DNA of 64,000 bases from positions 4,880,501 through 4,944,500 of the forward strand of contig NZ_CP152002.1 of the NCBI RefSeq assembly GCF_038595055.1, read 5' to 3'. Positions 24,589 to 33,513 of the stretch are shown here, one piece after another; the stretch's first letter is position 1; each line of letters opens with the position of its first letter. The DNA is from Paenibacillus sp. FSL R7-0345. GTDB taxonomy: Bacteria > Bacillota > Bacilli > Paenibacillales > Paenibacillaceae. The notes under the pieces are model-generated. The model was not told the DNA's origin, searched no databases, and was given only the letters and a program-made list of their open reading frames with translations. The position numbers and the translations under genes are program-made.

Positions 24589-26199
24589 TTATTTCACGTA
24601 TTTCTCTAGCGTGCTTCTTACCGCTCCCGTCCCGGCCAGCAGCTCGTAGAACATGCCCTCGATTTTGCCGCCAAGGCCGATGTCATACAGCTTCACGCCG
24701 AACAGCTGCTCATCTTCGAGAATAGCACGTACATTAGAGCTGGTGTCGCCCAGCTTCACACCCTGCAGATGTCCCTGAAGGGTATCGAGCAGCGGGTCAG
24801 GACTAAGCGTAAAAGCTTCGCCTTTATCGTCCACACCCAGCAGATAACGGCACCATACAGCAATGGCCAGCGGGATGGCCGTCAGGTCAGCCGGGTCCAG
24901 GTCCTCCCTGCGGACATACGATTTAATCGTTTCCCCGAAACGGATGCCCACCTTTTGCGAGGTATCTGTTGCGATCCGCTGCGGCGCATCGGGAATGAAC
25001 GGATTGGCGAAGCGTTCCTTCAGCACCTCATCAAGGAACTGCTTCGGACTGATAATACCCGGATCAACAACAACCGGCAGCCCTTCCTTGTAGCCGATAA
25101 TCTCAACCAGCTTGCGCAGCGTATCGTCCTTCATCTCATCAGCAATCAGGGTGTAGCCGAGCAGGCAGCCGGATACGGCAAGCGCCGTATGCAGCGGGTT
25201 AAGGCAGGTAGTTACCTTCATCGTTTCTATATTATTGACCGTATCCCGGTCGGTGAAAATAATCCCCGCCTGCTCCAGCGCCGGACGGCCATTCGTGAAC
25301 TTGTCTTCAATGACCAGATATTCGCTGATCTCGGCATTAACAAACGGTGCGGTATAGGTATTCTTGGAGGTAACAATAACATCCATCTCGCCAATCCCCT
25401 GCTCCAGCAGTGCAGCCTGGACGGTTTCGGACGGGCGCGGTGTGATTTTATCGATCATCGACAGCGGGAAAGTAATCAGCTGCTCATTCAGCAGATAGTC
25501 CACAAATCCTGCTTCCACCGAGCCTTTTGCCGCCCATTCCTTGGCAATTGTAACGATCCCGTTCTTGAGCTTATCCCCGTTATGCGAGCAGTTATCCATG
25601 CTGACAAAAGTCATCGGGTATGCGCCCTTCAGATACCGCTTGTATGCAAGGGCAGCCACGATACTCATCGCATGGACCGGCCGCTCCGGTCCGCCGGCGA
25701 TATCCTTCTCCACTATGCCGAGATATTGGCCGTTCGGGCCGGTCAGGGAATAGCCCTTCTCTGTAATCGTGAAGCTGGCCATCTGCAGGCTCGGGTTCTC
25801 GAAGATTTCAGTCAGCCGCCGGTCATCCGCTTCGCGGGTTTTGTCGGCAGTGATGCCTTCCACGATGCTGCTTATGATCTTCTTCTGGAAGTCGCCGCGC
25901 GCATTCATCAGCACCAGCAGTGTCAGATTGTCATACGGCTTGTAGACCTTGTCGATCATTTCAAAATCAAACGTCTCCGCCGCAATAATCCCCGTGTCCG
26001 CCGCCCCGCTGTCGAGCAGCTTCTGATGGGCATTCGCCACAAAACCGCGGAAGATGTTGCCTACGCCGAAATGTACCCATTCCGGCTTCTCCAGCGTATT
26101 CTGCGCAACGGTGTCATAGTCGAACTTGGGAAGCTCTACACCGGCGGCCTCCCAGGCGGCCGCTTCATTACGGATACTGGATCGGGTCAGGCGCAGCAT
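24589..26199 (-). CDS. uxuB: fructuronate reductase (mannitol dehydrogenase family)
   Basis: Reduces D-fructuronate with NADH to D-mannonate. It has 536 residues. The N-terminal nucleotide-binding motif is VHFGVGNIFRGF (42-53), and the C-terminal domain has the family stretch KVTTCLNPLHTALAVSG. The close alternative is tagaturonate reductase (UxaB). I chose UxuB because the gene lies directly after uxuA and before uxaC. Its ribosome binding site AAAGGAGG lies inside the last codons of uxuA, so expression is coupled. Confidence 0.88.
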   Translation of the reverse strand: MLRLTRSSIRNEAAAWEAAGVELPKFDYDTVAQNTLEKPEWVHFGVGNIFRGFVANAHQKLLDSGAADTGIIAAETFDFEMIDKVYKPYDNLTLLVLMNARGDFQKKIISSIVEGITADKTREADDRRLTEIFENPSLQMASFTITEKGYSLTGPNGQYLGIVEKDIAGGPERPVHAMSIVAALAYKRYLKGAYPMTFVSMDNCSHNGDKLKNGIVTIAKEWAAKGSVEAGFVDYLLNEQLITFPLSMIDKITPRPSETVQAALLEQGIGEMDVIVTSKNTYTAPFVNAEISEYLVIEDKFTNGRPALEQAGIIFTDRDTVNNIETMKVTTCLNPLHTALAVSGCLLGYTLIADEMKDDTLRKLVEIIGYKEGLPVVVDPGIISPKQFLDEVLKERFANPFIPDAPQRIATDTSQKVGIRFGETIKSYVRREDLDPADLTAIPLAIAVWCRYLLGVDDKGEAFTLSPDPLLDTLQGHLQGVKLGDTSSNVRAILEDEQLFGVKLYDIGLGGKIEGMFYELLAGTGAVRSTLEKYVK

Positions 26200-26200
26200 G

Positions 26201-27277
26201 TTACTTCGCCTCCTTTACATTCTCCAGGCTATCCCATACGCCAAGCAGATACATAATACCCATCGCTCTGTCGTAGAGGCCATAGCCCGGACGGCAGTTC
26301 TTCTCTTCTCCCCAAAGGTGACGGCCGTGGTCCGGACGCACATAGCCGGTGAACCCGCTCTCATGATAGGCCTTTACCACCTCAGCCACATCAACACTGC
26401 CGTCGCGGCCGCGGTGGGACACTTCGATAAAGTCTCCATTCTCGAATACCTTAACGTTACGGATATGGGCAAAATAAATCCGGTCATGGAACTCGCGGAT
26501 CATCGCCGGCAGATCATTCGCGGGATTGGTGCCGAGCGAACCTGTGCAGAAGGTCAGTCCGTTGTACGGGCTGTCTACGGCATCCAGCATCCGGCGGATC
26601 GTGTCCCGGCTGCGGATGATGCGCGGCAGCCCAAAGATCGGCCAGGCCGGATCGTCAGGGTGAATCGCCATTTTGATATCCACTTCTTCACATACCGGCA
26701 TGATGCGCTCCAGGAAGTACACCAGGTTCTCGAACAATTTATCTTCTGTCACATCAGCATAAGCCGCGAACAGATCATCCAGCCTCTCCAGACGCTCCGG
26801 TTCCCAGCCCGGCATTGTAAATTCGCCTGCGCCCTTAAGGATGCGGTCAACCATCTCGCGCGGATTATCGGTAATGGCAGCCTTTTCATAAAAGAGGGCG
26901 TTCGATCCGTCCGGCAGCTCCTTGTACAGCTCCGTACGCGTCCAGTCGAAGACCGGCATAAAGTTGTAGCAGATGACCTTTACGCCGACTTTGGCCAGCT
27001 TACGGATCGTATCAATGTAAATGTCGATGTATTGGTCGCGGGACGGCAGGCCGATCTTAATGTCATCATGAACGTTAACACTCTCTACTACAGCGGTGCT
27101 GAAGCCCTTGGCTGTAATCTGATCCGCAACCTTCTGGATTTCCTCCATCTCCCACACTTCCCCTGCCACCTTATGATGCAGCGACCATACAATGCCCATT
27201 ACCCCCGGAATTTGCCGGATGTGATCCAGAGTAACATTGTCGTTCCCTTCGCCGTACCATCTCCATGTCATGTTCAT
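26201..27277 (-). CDS. uxuA: mannonate dehydratase
   Basis: Dehydrates D-mannonate to 2-keto-3-deoxygluconate, the last step seen here before the KDG pathway. It has 358 residues. The start at 27277 (MNMTWRWYGEGND) follows AAGGAGGG; the reading frame is open for 42 more codons upstream but without a site. MAIHPDDP, HIRNVK and RPDHGRHLWGE are UxuA signatures with metal ligands. It is the first gene of the glucuronate operon. A GntR regulator is divergent to it, with a palindromic operator between. Confidence 0.96.
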   Translation of the reverse strand: MNMTWRWYGEGNDNVTLDHIRQIPGVMGIVWSLHHKVAGEVWEMEEIQKVADQITAKGFSTAVVESVNVHDDIKIGLPSRDQYIDIYIDTIRKLAKVGVKVICYNFMPVFDWTRTELYKELPDGSNALFYEKAAITDNPREMVDRILKGAGEFTMPGWEPERLERLDDLFAAYADVTEDKLFENLVYFLERIMPVCEEVDIKMAIHPDDPAWPIFGLPRIIRSRDTIRRMLDAVDSPYNGLTFCTGSLGTNPANDLPAMIREFHDRIYFAHIRNVKVFENGDFIEVSHRGRDGSVDVAEVVKAYHESGFTGYVRPDHGRHLWGEEKNCRPGYGLYDRAMGIMYLLGVWDSLENVKEAK

Positions 27278-27377
27278 AAATAAAGCCCTCCTTATAATGT
27301 ATAAATTAAAATGAAGAAGCATTGTGTCAATCAGACTCACAGCGAGCTGCCAAAGGTAAGACTGACACACAATTAAT

Positions 27378-27389
27378 CTTGTATACAAG
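27378..27389. promoter_or_regulatory. palindromic operator in the uxuA/gntR divergent region
   Basis: CTTGTATACAAG is a perfect 12-base palindrome. It has the TNGTNNACNA core expected for FadR-type GntR regulators. A related half-site, TGTATACTAGAC, covers a TATACT -10 of the gntR gene (27530-27535). The two sites would let the regulator control both transcripts. Confidence 0.65.
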
Positions 27390-27570
27390 TTTGACTTGAT
27401 CATAATTTAAACCTTCTAAAGTTGTCAATACCCAATTAAAATCGTATATGTATGCCCTTACAACGGCGATATTTGCGGCTTTTTTCACAATTAAACCGGT
27501 TGATTCTTTTGTTAACCTTCGACATGATGTATACTAGACAATAAAATACAACGATGGAGCAAACGTAGCC

Positions 27571-28224
27571 ATGTCAATCAAAGAAGAAATCATGAAAACA
27601 TTGAAGCAGGAAATCCTCACCCTGACCCTGAAGCCGGGCGCCATCCTCAGTGAGACTGTCCTGTCCGAACGGTTCCAGATTTCACGGACACCGCTGCGTG
27701 ATGTGCTGAAGCAGCTCAGTCTGGAATCGTATATTGATATTTATCCCAAGAAGGGGAATCTGGTCTCTTTTATCGATCTGGAGTCGGTGGAGCAGATTAT
27801 TTTTCTGCGGAGTGTACTCGAGAAGGAGATCATTAAGCATCTCTCGGAGCATCTTGCGCTGAAGGGTGTGCATGAGCTGAAGGATATACTGGACCGGCAG
27901 AAGGCCGTTATCCGTGAAGACAATGCCACCGAACCGTTCCTCAACCTGGACGATGCGTTCCATGCCGCCCTGTTCCGGCTGGCCGGCCGGGAGTATCTGT
28001 GGAACCTGATTCAGCAGTCCAATGTGCATTATGTCCGCTACCGCAGGCTGCACATGCTGAGAAAAGAAAAGCTCGAGGAAATCTGGCACGAACACCAGCG
28101 TATCCTCGAATACATGACACAGCGCGAGACCGATAAGCTGGAGGCGCTGATCCATCACCATCTGCGGGAGGATATTAACTCCCTGTATCTGCAGGAGAAT
28201 TTTGCGGAGTATATCCGGGGTTAG
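27571..28224 (+). CDS. GntR family regulator, FadR subfamily (uronate operon)
   Basis: 217 residues. An N-terminal winged helix-turn-helix (about 8-72; LSERFQISRTPLRDVLKQL) is followed by the helical FCD effector domain (about 82-210) with the metal-binding residues Asp and His in LDDAFHAALF and HEHQRIL. It is divergent from uxuA, so it most likely represses glucuronate use until a uronate binds. Only a weak GGAG precedes the ATG. A 51-base hairpin array starts 36 bases after its stop. Confidence 0.88.
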   Translation: MSIKEEIMKTLKQEILTLTLKPGAILSETVLSERFQISRTPLRDVLKQLSLESYIDIYPKKGNLVSFIDLESVEQIIFLRSVLEKEIIKHLSEHLALKGVHELKDILDRQKAVIREDNATEPFLNLDDAFHAALFRLAGREYLWNLIQQSNVHYVRYRRLHMLRKEKLEEIWHEHQRILEYMTQRETDKLEALIHHHLREDINSLYLQENFAEYIRG

Positions 28225-28260
28225 AGTACCCTGGATATGTGTTGTGTGTATAGCGGCGGG

Positions 28261-28719
28261 ATAATCAAAGGCATTTTTGCCTTTGATTTCGGCCGTACGC
28301 CCGCTTCGGGCAAAATCAAAGGCATTTTTGCCCTTCATTTCCGCGATACGCCCGTTTTGGGCATAATCAAAGGCATTTTTGCCTTTGGTTTCGGCCGTAC
28401 GCCCACTTCAGGCATAATCAAAGGCATTTTTGCCTTTGATTTCGGCCGTTTGCCCACTTTGGGCATAATCAAAGGCATTTTTGCCTTTGATTTCGGCCGT
28501 TTGCCCACTTTGGGCATAATCAAAGGCATTTTTGCCTTTGATTCCGGCCGTTTGCCCACTTTGGGCATAATCAAAGGCATTTTTGCCTTTGATTTCGGCC
28601 GTACGCCCACTTCAGGCAAAATCAAAGGCATTTTTACCTTTGATTTCAGCTGTACGCCCACTTCAGGCAAATTCAGAGGCACTTTTGCCTCTAATTCCGG
28701 TCGTCTGTTCAATCAAAGA
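28261..28719. repeat. tandem array of nine 51-bp double-hairpin units
   Basis: Units start at 28261 and every 51 bases up to 28669, with substitutions but no indels. Each has a stem AATCAAAGGC / GCCTTTGATT around ATTTTT, then a palindromic CGGCCG, then a smaller stem GCCC / GGGC. In the ninth unit the arms became AGAGGC and GCCTCT, a compensatory pair of changes. The period is a multiple of three, so long repeat ORFs are open on both strands. None has a ribosome binding site and I do not call them genes. It is not a CRISPR: there are no unique spacers. Confidence 0.9.
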
Positions 28720-28731
28720 TTGTTACTTTAA

Positions 28732-29029
28732 CCAGCCGACTCCCATCCTCCTACGCAGCAATGCCACTCCCCCTTTTACATACACAATTATCCATCAGCC
28801 ATACACCATCTGCCTCTGCCATCCGAGAACACACTAATCTATTCATGAGCCTGGCTCACCTCCTGGAGTTTATAGCAATACTGACTGCGTTATCCTCCCT
28901 CCCGGAATCGAGCGAAACAGACATTATCAGTTTTTCCTATAAATTTGATCGCATTTATATATTAGACCAATAAGACAATACACCATATTATGTTTTTATG
29001 TAACGCTAACTTAGGGGGGGAATGATCTG
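28732..29029. other. gene-free stretch upstream of the peroxidase gene
   Basis: About 300 bases. The part from 28900 is AT-rich and should carry the promoter of the following gene. I see no clear operator or hairpin. Confidence 0.4.
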
Positions 29030-29581
29030 ATGTCTATATATGATTTTCAAGTAAATACGATCAGTGGTAAGACCATTGACTTATCAATGTACCTCGGAAA
29101 AGTACTCCTTATTGTTAACACTGCCAGTATGTGCAGTTATTCCCGCCAATTCGCCGGTCTTCAAAAGCTTTATGAAAGCTACAGTAAACAGGGATTTGAA
29201 ATACTCGGTTTTCCTTGTAACCAGTTCAATGGGAAAGAGCCCGGAAATAACCCGGAGGTGCAGGAATATTGTAAGCAAAGCTTCGGAGTGACGTTTCCGT
29301 TATTTGAGAAAGTGGAGGTTAGGGGACAGACTGCTCATCCAGTATTCAAGTTTTTAACGGAGCAAGCGCCATTTCAAGGCTTCGATACCCGGACTCCGAA
29401 CGGGGAATGGATGCAGAATTTCCTGCAAGAAAAATATCCTGAGATTTACGCCGGGGATGGGATCAAGTGGAATTTCACAAAATTTTTGATCGGCCGGAAC
29501 GGACAAGTACATAATAGATACGAAACAATGATAGAACCGTTTGAAATACAGCCGGCAATCGAAGGACTGCTATTAAAGTAA
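29030..29581 (+). CDS. glutathione peroxidase family thiol peroxidase
   Basis: 183 residues with a thioredoxin fold. The peroxidatic cysteine is Cys35 in VNTASMCSYSRQF. FPCNQF (61-66) supplies the catalytic Gln and Asn region, and WNFTKFLIGR the catalytic Trp and Asn. A second cysteine (Cys81, EYCKQSF) fits the resolving position of non-selenium, thioredoxin-dependent bacterial enzymes such as BsaA. The variant MCSYSRQF replaces the commoner KCGFTPQ, so activity may differ. A strong AGGGGGGG tract precedes the ATG. It is monocistronic. Confidence 0.9.
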   Translation: MSIYDFQVNTISGKTIDLSMYLGKVLLIVNTASMCSYSRQFAGLQKLYESYSKQGFEILGFPCNQFNGKEPGNNPEVQEYCKQSFGVTFPLFEKVEVRGQTAHPVFKFLTEQAPFQGFDTRTPNGEWMQNFLQEKYPEIYAGDGIKWNFTKFLIGRNGQVHNRYETMIEPFEIQPAIEGLLLK

Positions 29582-29651
29582 AGGGATGGTTTCACTCCTT
29601 CTGTTAACGGGAAGAATTATTCGGATAAGGTCAGTAGGAAGTGAGACAAGA

Positions 29652-29686
29652 AAACAACACGCAGCGCGCCGGCACCCGTGTTGTTT
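29652..29686 (+). terminator. possible terminator after the peroxidase gene
   Basis: AAACAACACG pairs perfectly with CGTGTTGTTT around a 15-base loop, 70 bases after the stop. The T run is short. The remaining gene-free DNA (29582-29881) shows nothing else; a minus-strand ORF at 29573-29851 is not convincing. Confidence 0.45.
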
Positions 29687-29881
29687 CGCTCTTAGTTTGA
29701 GTTTGCATTCATCAGCAAAATTCTTCCCCGGCCATGTTCTTGCTTCGCTTTTCTCCAGCGCTTTATCCGCTTGACTTATCGGGAAAATGGAATCAAATAA
29801 CTCCATTACAAAAAAAACAGCGACCGCCCAGGACCCGATAATCTTGTCCACGGCAGCCGCTAATTCAATTTATCAATCAGC

Positions 29882-32800
29882 CTAATGCTTGTTGCCCTGC
29901 TCTCCGTTTTCCTGCTCATCACCCGGCATAAACCGGAACCACTGCAGGTCAAAGTTACTGCCCGGCAGGAACAGGAAGGTTACCGTTTGTGCGCCGTGTA
30001 CAGGCTCAAGCGCAAATTCCCGCACCGTATAGCTGTCTGCTCCCGGGAATTCAACCAGCTGCTTGGAGTCTCCATCCGGGCCGCTGAACAGCAGGTGCAC
30101 CGTGTTGTTCGCAAGCGGAGAACGCCCGCAGATCTGCAGCCGTGCTGCTCCCTGCGTGCCGAAGTCCATATCCTCATAGATCAGCGATACATTGTTGCCG
30201 ATCCCCTCAATTGCACTCTCCACAGCAGAGAAGGTATCACCGTAAATCCGGCTGTTATCCAGTGCGCCGAGACGGGCGAACGCTTTTTGCTGACGGGCGA
30301 ACAGGAAGCCTTTGAGGTGGATCTTTTTGCGCAGAATGAAGGATAATGTTGTGACGCCCCGCAGGCGCCGGGGAAGCTTATACGTCTCCTCCTGGTACAC
30401 ATTCCAGCGGGACGGCTTCTGGTACAATACTGTATCCAGCAGCACTGCGCCGGGCCGGCCCGGAATCCCTTCCCAGATCTCTATCGGATATTCCTCGCTG
30501 TCCAGTGCGAATATAGGCAGCGTCAATTCATCTGCGCCGTAGCTGCCGAAGTCGATCCGCTCGAAGCAGATTAGGCTCTCCCCTTCACGCGCCGTCGCCA
30601 CACCGCGTTCATTGCCGTTGGTCAGGTTGTAGCTGGCGGTGCTGTGATAAGCGGCGGAGATGAATTCATACGGATTCAGATAAGCCTGGCCGAAGCCGCT
30701 AAGCTGGATCTCCATCTGTGAATAGATCCGGATGCCCTCTGCCCCGTTACGCACTCCGCACCGTACAAAGACGTCTCCGTCCCCGAGAGGGGTAATCAGC
30801 ACTTCCTGTCCCTTAACCTCAAGCGCAGCAATATTGGAATCCACTCCGGCCGCGTTGGTGATGCGCCATTCCACATCCTGATAAGTGGCGTTCTCCGGGT
30901 GCAGCTTCACGCGGATGGGCAAGCCGGACTTGTCCGGGGTCAGCACAGTGCCTTCCGGGCAGAGGATCTCCAGCTTCCGCACCGGCACCTCAAGCAGGGT
31001 CTCACCGCCGGTATCCCCGGTGCTCCGGCCAGTTTCCCGCCCGGCTTCAAGCGGGCAATCCGCGTAGAGCACCCGCTCCTCCTGATCTCCCCCCGCAGCC
31101 ATAACAGCAGGCACAGCCTGCAGCACGATTTCTGCACCGGCAAGACCTGCGGATTCCGCGCGCAGCGTTATCGCCCCCGGCTCCAGTGTACCGGCAATAA
31201 TCGCCAGCAGCTTGCCGCTGAACATCCGGCGGCTTGTGCCTTTGTAGGCTTCGTAATCGGTGCTGTCCCCGTTATCCAGGCCGACCAGCCGTCCCGGTCC
31301 TTCGATGCTCAGCTGTACCCGGTTGTTGGCATTCTCCACCGGCAGGCCATTAGCATCAACAGCCGCAATGGTGACAAAAATCAGATCCTGCCCGTCAGCG
31401 GCCAGCTCCTGCTTGTCGGCTGCCAGAACGAGCGAAGCCGCATCACCGAAGGAAGCCCGCTGCTCTGAAGCAATCACCTGGCCATGCTCATCATAGGCAT
31501 CGGCCCGGAGAACACCTGCCTTAAAAGGCAGCTTCCAGTTCCCTACCAGCTGCAGGCCGTTTTCATGGTCAATATCATAGGTTCCCTGCGATACGTCATC
31601 CAGGAACAGCTCAATCCGCGGGGCGTTAGAGCAGACACGGACATCGATCAGCTGCCCTTCAGAGAAATCCCAATACGGAAAAATATGAACCATCGGGGAA
31701 ATCCGGTAATCCGTCCACTCCGCCTGATAAATATAACAGGAATCCTTCGGGAACCCGGCGGTATCCAGCTGTCCGAAGTAGGAGTTCTTGGTATGATACG
31801 GTGTCGGCTCCCCGATATAGTCAAAGCCGGTCCAGAGGAATTGTCCCAGGGAATACTTGGCGTCCCGGTCTCCGGTGATGCAGGTTTCTGTATTCTTCGC
31901 GCCCCAGCTGGTCGAGCTGTTGCCAAGCGCTGAACACTGCAGGTCATCATCGGCAAGCACCGGCTGCTCCAGCGGAAAATGATAGACTCCCCGGCTCTGC
32001 ACCGTCGAGCAGGTCTCGCTGCCGTAGATAATCCAGTCGGGATGCTCCGCATGATGAGCATCATAATATTTCTCACCGTAGTTATACCCGGCAACCTTGA
32101 CGATGTCTGCGCATTTCCGGGCATTCTCCCACGGCATATAGTTCGAGCCAATTGTCGCAAAACCGTTGCCCCGCGGGTCATGCAGCAGCACCTCATCCTG
32201 GAGCATCCGGGTAACCTCCTGGCCCCGCTCACCAGCGTGAGTATCATAGATCTCGTTGCCGATGCTCCACATGATCAGGCTCGGACGGTTCCGGTCGCGC
32301 CGGACCCAGCTGGCAATATCCTTCCTCCACCAATCCGGGAAGAAACGGGCGTAGTCGTACGGCGTCTTGCTGCGCTCCCACATGTCAAACGCCTCCGACA
32401 CAATCAGCACGCCCATCTCATCCGCCAGCTCCATCAGCTCGACCGCAGGCATATTATGAGCGGTACGGATCGCGTTCACGCCCATCTCCTGCAGCAGCAC
32501 AATCTGCCGCCGCAGCGCGGCCTTATTAACCGCTGCCCCCAGCGCGCCAAGATCATGGTGCTGGCACACCCCGTTCAGCTTAAAGGACCGGCCGTTGAGG
32601 AAAAATCCTTTCTCACTGTCCAGCTCCACCGTCCGGAAGCCGAAACGCTCACGCTCTTCCTGAATAACGATCCCTCCGGCCAGCAGCTCTGTCTTGAGCC
32701 AGTACAGTTGCGGATGCTCAATATCCCAGAGCGCAGGCTGCTTCACTGCCAGACGGCAGTGGGCATGCACGGTCCCGCCGCCGTCCGCCATCAGCACTGC

Positions 32801-33454
32801 GGACTCCTCCCGGGCCACAGCATTACCGTCCGCGTCCAGCACCGTGTGGCGGAGCGTGTAAGCTGCCTTTTCCCCGCCGGCTGCATGGTTCTGCACGTTG
32901 TCTCCCGGCCTGTCGGCAGTATCTGCCAGCTCCAGCTCTGTATCCACATCCACCGTCCAGTTCCCGCCGTCTGCCGGTCGCGCAGCAATGTAGATTCCGT
33001 CAGCAGCAATATGGCTCAGCGGATATTCACGCAGCCACACCGAGCGGTAAATGCCTGCCCCGGAGTACCAGCGGGAATTGGGCGATTCATGGACGACCCG
33101 CATCACAATGCTATTATCACCTTCCTGCAGATAAGGCGTAATGTTAAACTCAAAGGTGGAATACCCATACTTCCACTCCCCCGCCTCCTGTCCGTTTACG
33201 TACAGCGTCGAATCCATGTATACGCCTTCAAAACGCAGAGCGCAGCAGCGCTCCAGCGGTATTTTATCCAGTGTAAGCGTCTTGCTGTACCAGCCCTCCC
33301 CGTTCTCATAGAGCGCATTCGTATCATAGATCAGCCAGTCATGCGGCAGGGTAACCGGCATCCAGTCCGCCTCCGCCATTACTTTTGTCAGCTCAGATCC
33401 CAGCGGCTGCTTGCTGAACTGCCAGCCCCCGTTCCATTTACGCGCAGTGTTCAT
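29882..33454 (-). CDS. GH2 family glycoside hydrolase (beta-galactosidase-like)
   Basis: Large enzyme of 1190 residues, no signal peptide, so cytoplasmic. It has an N-terminal sugar-binding domain (LPHDWLIYDTNALY, then SGAGIYRSVWL), an Ig-like domain and a TIM barrel. The acid/base is Glu401 (WSIGNEIYDT) and the nucleophile Glu480 (IIYGSETCST). Long C-terminal beta domains follow (to 1190). I chose the ATG at 33454 after AGGAGGAG; 16 further codons are open upstream. It follows the LplA-like binding-protein gene by 59 bases, so it may act on the sugar that protein captures. The exact linkage (galactoside, glucuronide or other) is not decided. Confidence 0.88.
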   Translation of the reverse strand: MNTARKWNGGWQFSKQPLGSELTKVMAEADWMPVTLPHDWLIYDTNALYENGEGWYSKTLTLDKIPLERCCALRFEGVYMDSTLYVNGQEAGEWKYGYSTFEFNITPYLQEGDNSIVMRVVHESPNSRWYSGAGIYRSVWLREYPLSHIAADGIYIAARPADGGNWTVDVDTELELADTADRPGDNVQNHAAGGEKAAYTLRHTVLDADGNAVAREESAVLMADGGGTVHAHCRLAVKQPALWDIEHPQLYWLKTELLAGGIVIQEERERFGFRTVELDSEKGFFLNGRSFKLNGVCQHHDLGALGAAVNKAALRRQIVLLQEMGVNAIRTAHNMPAVELMELADEMGVLIVSEAFDMWERSKTPYDYARFFPDWWRKDIASWVRRDRNRPSLIMWSIGNEIYDTHAGERGQEVTRMLQDEVLLHDPRGNGFATIGSNYMPWENARKCADIVKVAGYNYGEKYYDAHHAEHPDWIIYGSETCSTVQSRGVYHFPLEQPVLADDDLQCSALGNSSTSWGAKNTETCITGDRDAKYSLGQFLWTGFDYIGEPTPYHTKNSYFGQLDTAGFPKDSCYIYQAEWTDYRISPMVHIFPYWDFSEGQLIDVRVCSNAPRIELFLDDVSQGTYDIDHENGLQLVGNWKLPFKAGVLRADAYDEHGQVIASEQRASFGDAASLVLAADKQELAADGQDLIFVTIAAVDANGLPVENANNRVQLSIEGPGRLVGLDNGDSTDYEAYKGTSRRMFSGKLLAIIAGTLEPGAITLRAESAGLAGAEIVLQAVPAVMAAGGDQEERVLYADCPLEAGRETGRSTGDTGGETLLEVPVRKLEILCPEGTVLTPDKSGLPIRVKLHPENATYQDVEWRITNAAGVDSNIAALEVKGQEVLITPLGDGDVFVRCGVRNGAEGIRIYSQMEIQLSGFGQAYLNPYEFISAAYHSTASYNLTNGNERGVATAREGESLICFERIDFGSYGADELTLPIFALDSEEYPIEIWEGIPGRPGAVLLDTVLYQKPSRWNVYQEETYKLPRRLRGVTTLSFILRKKIHLKGFLFARQQKAFARLGALDNSRIYGDTFSAVESAIEGIGNNVSLIYEDMDFGTQGAARLQICGRSPLANNTVHLLFSGPDGDSKQLVEFPGADSYTVREFALEPVHGAQTVTFLFLPGSNFDLQWFRFMPGDEQENGEQGNKH

Positions 33455-33513
33455 TCTGTAATCTCCTCCTGTATGTTTCTTCATCCATTTATCTCCGGCC
33501 ATGTATGCTGAGC

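Noticed and set aside
24769..26256. Long plus-strand ORF opposite uxuB
   Set aside because: Shadow created by the GC-biased third positions of uxuB; composition is not protein-like.
28261..28719. CRISPR array
   Set aside because: The whole 51-bp unit is repeated with no unique spacers and no cas genes nearby.
28237..28731. Repeat proteins encoded by the 51-bp array on either strand
   Set aside because: Open frames follow from the period being a multiple of three; no ribosome sites, and changes follow the hairpins and not codons.
29573..29851. Minus-strand ORF of 92 codons after the peroxidase gene
   Set aside because: It overlaps the peroxidase end and a terminator-like hairpin, with no family resemblance.
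31979..33511. Plus-strand ORF of 510 codons opposite the GH2 gene
   Set aside because: Antisense shadow; the GH2 catalytic motifs are intact on the other strand.
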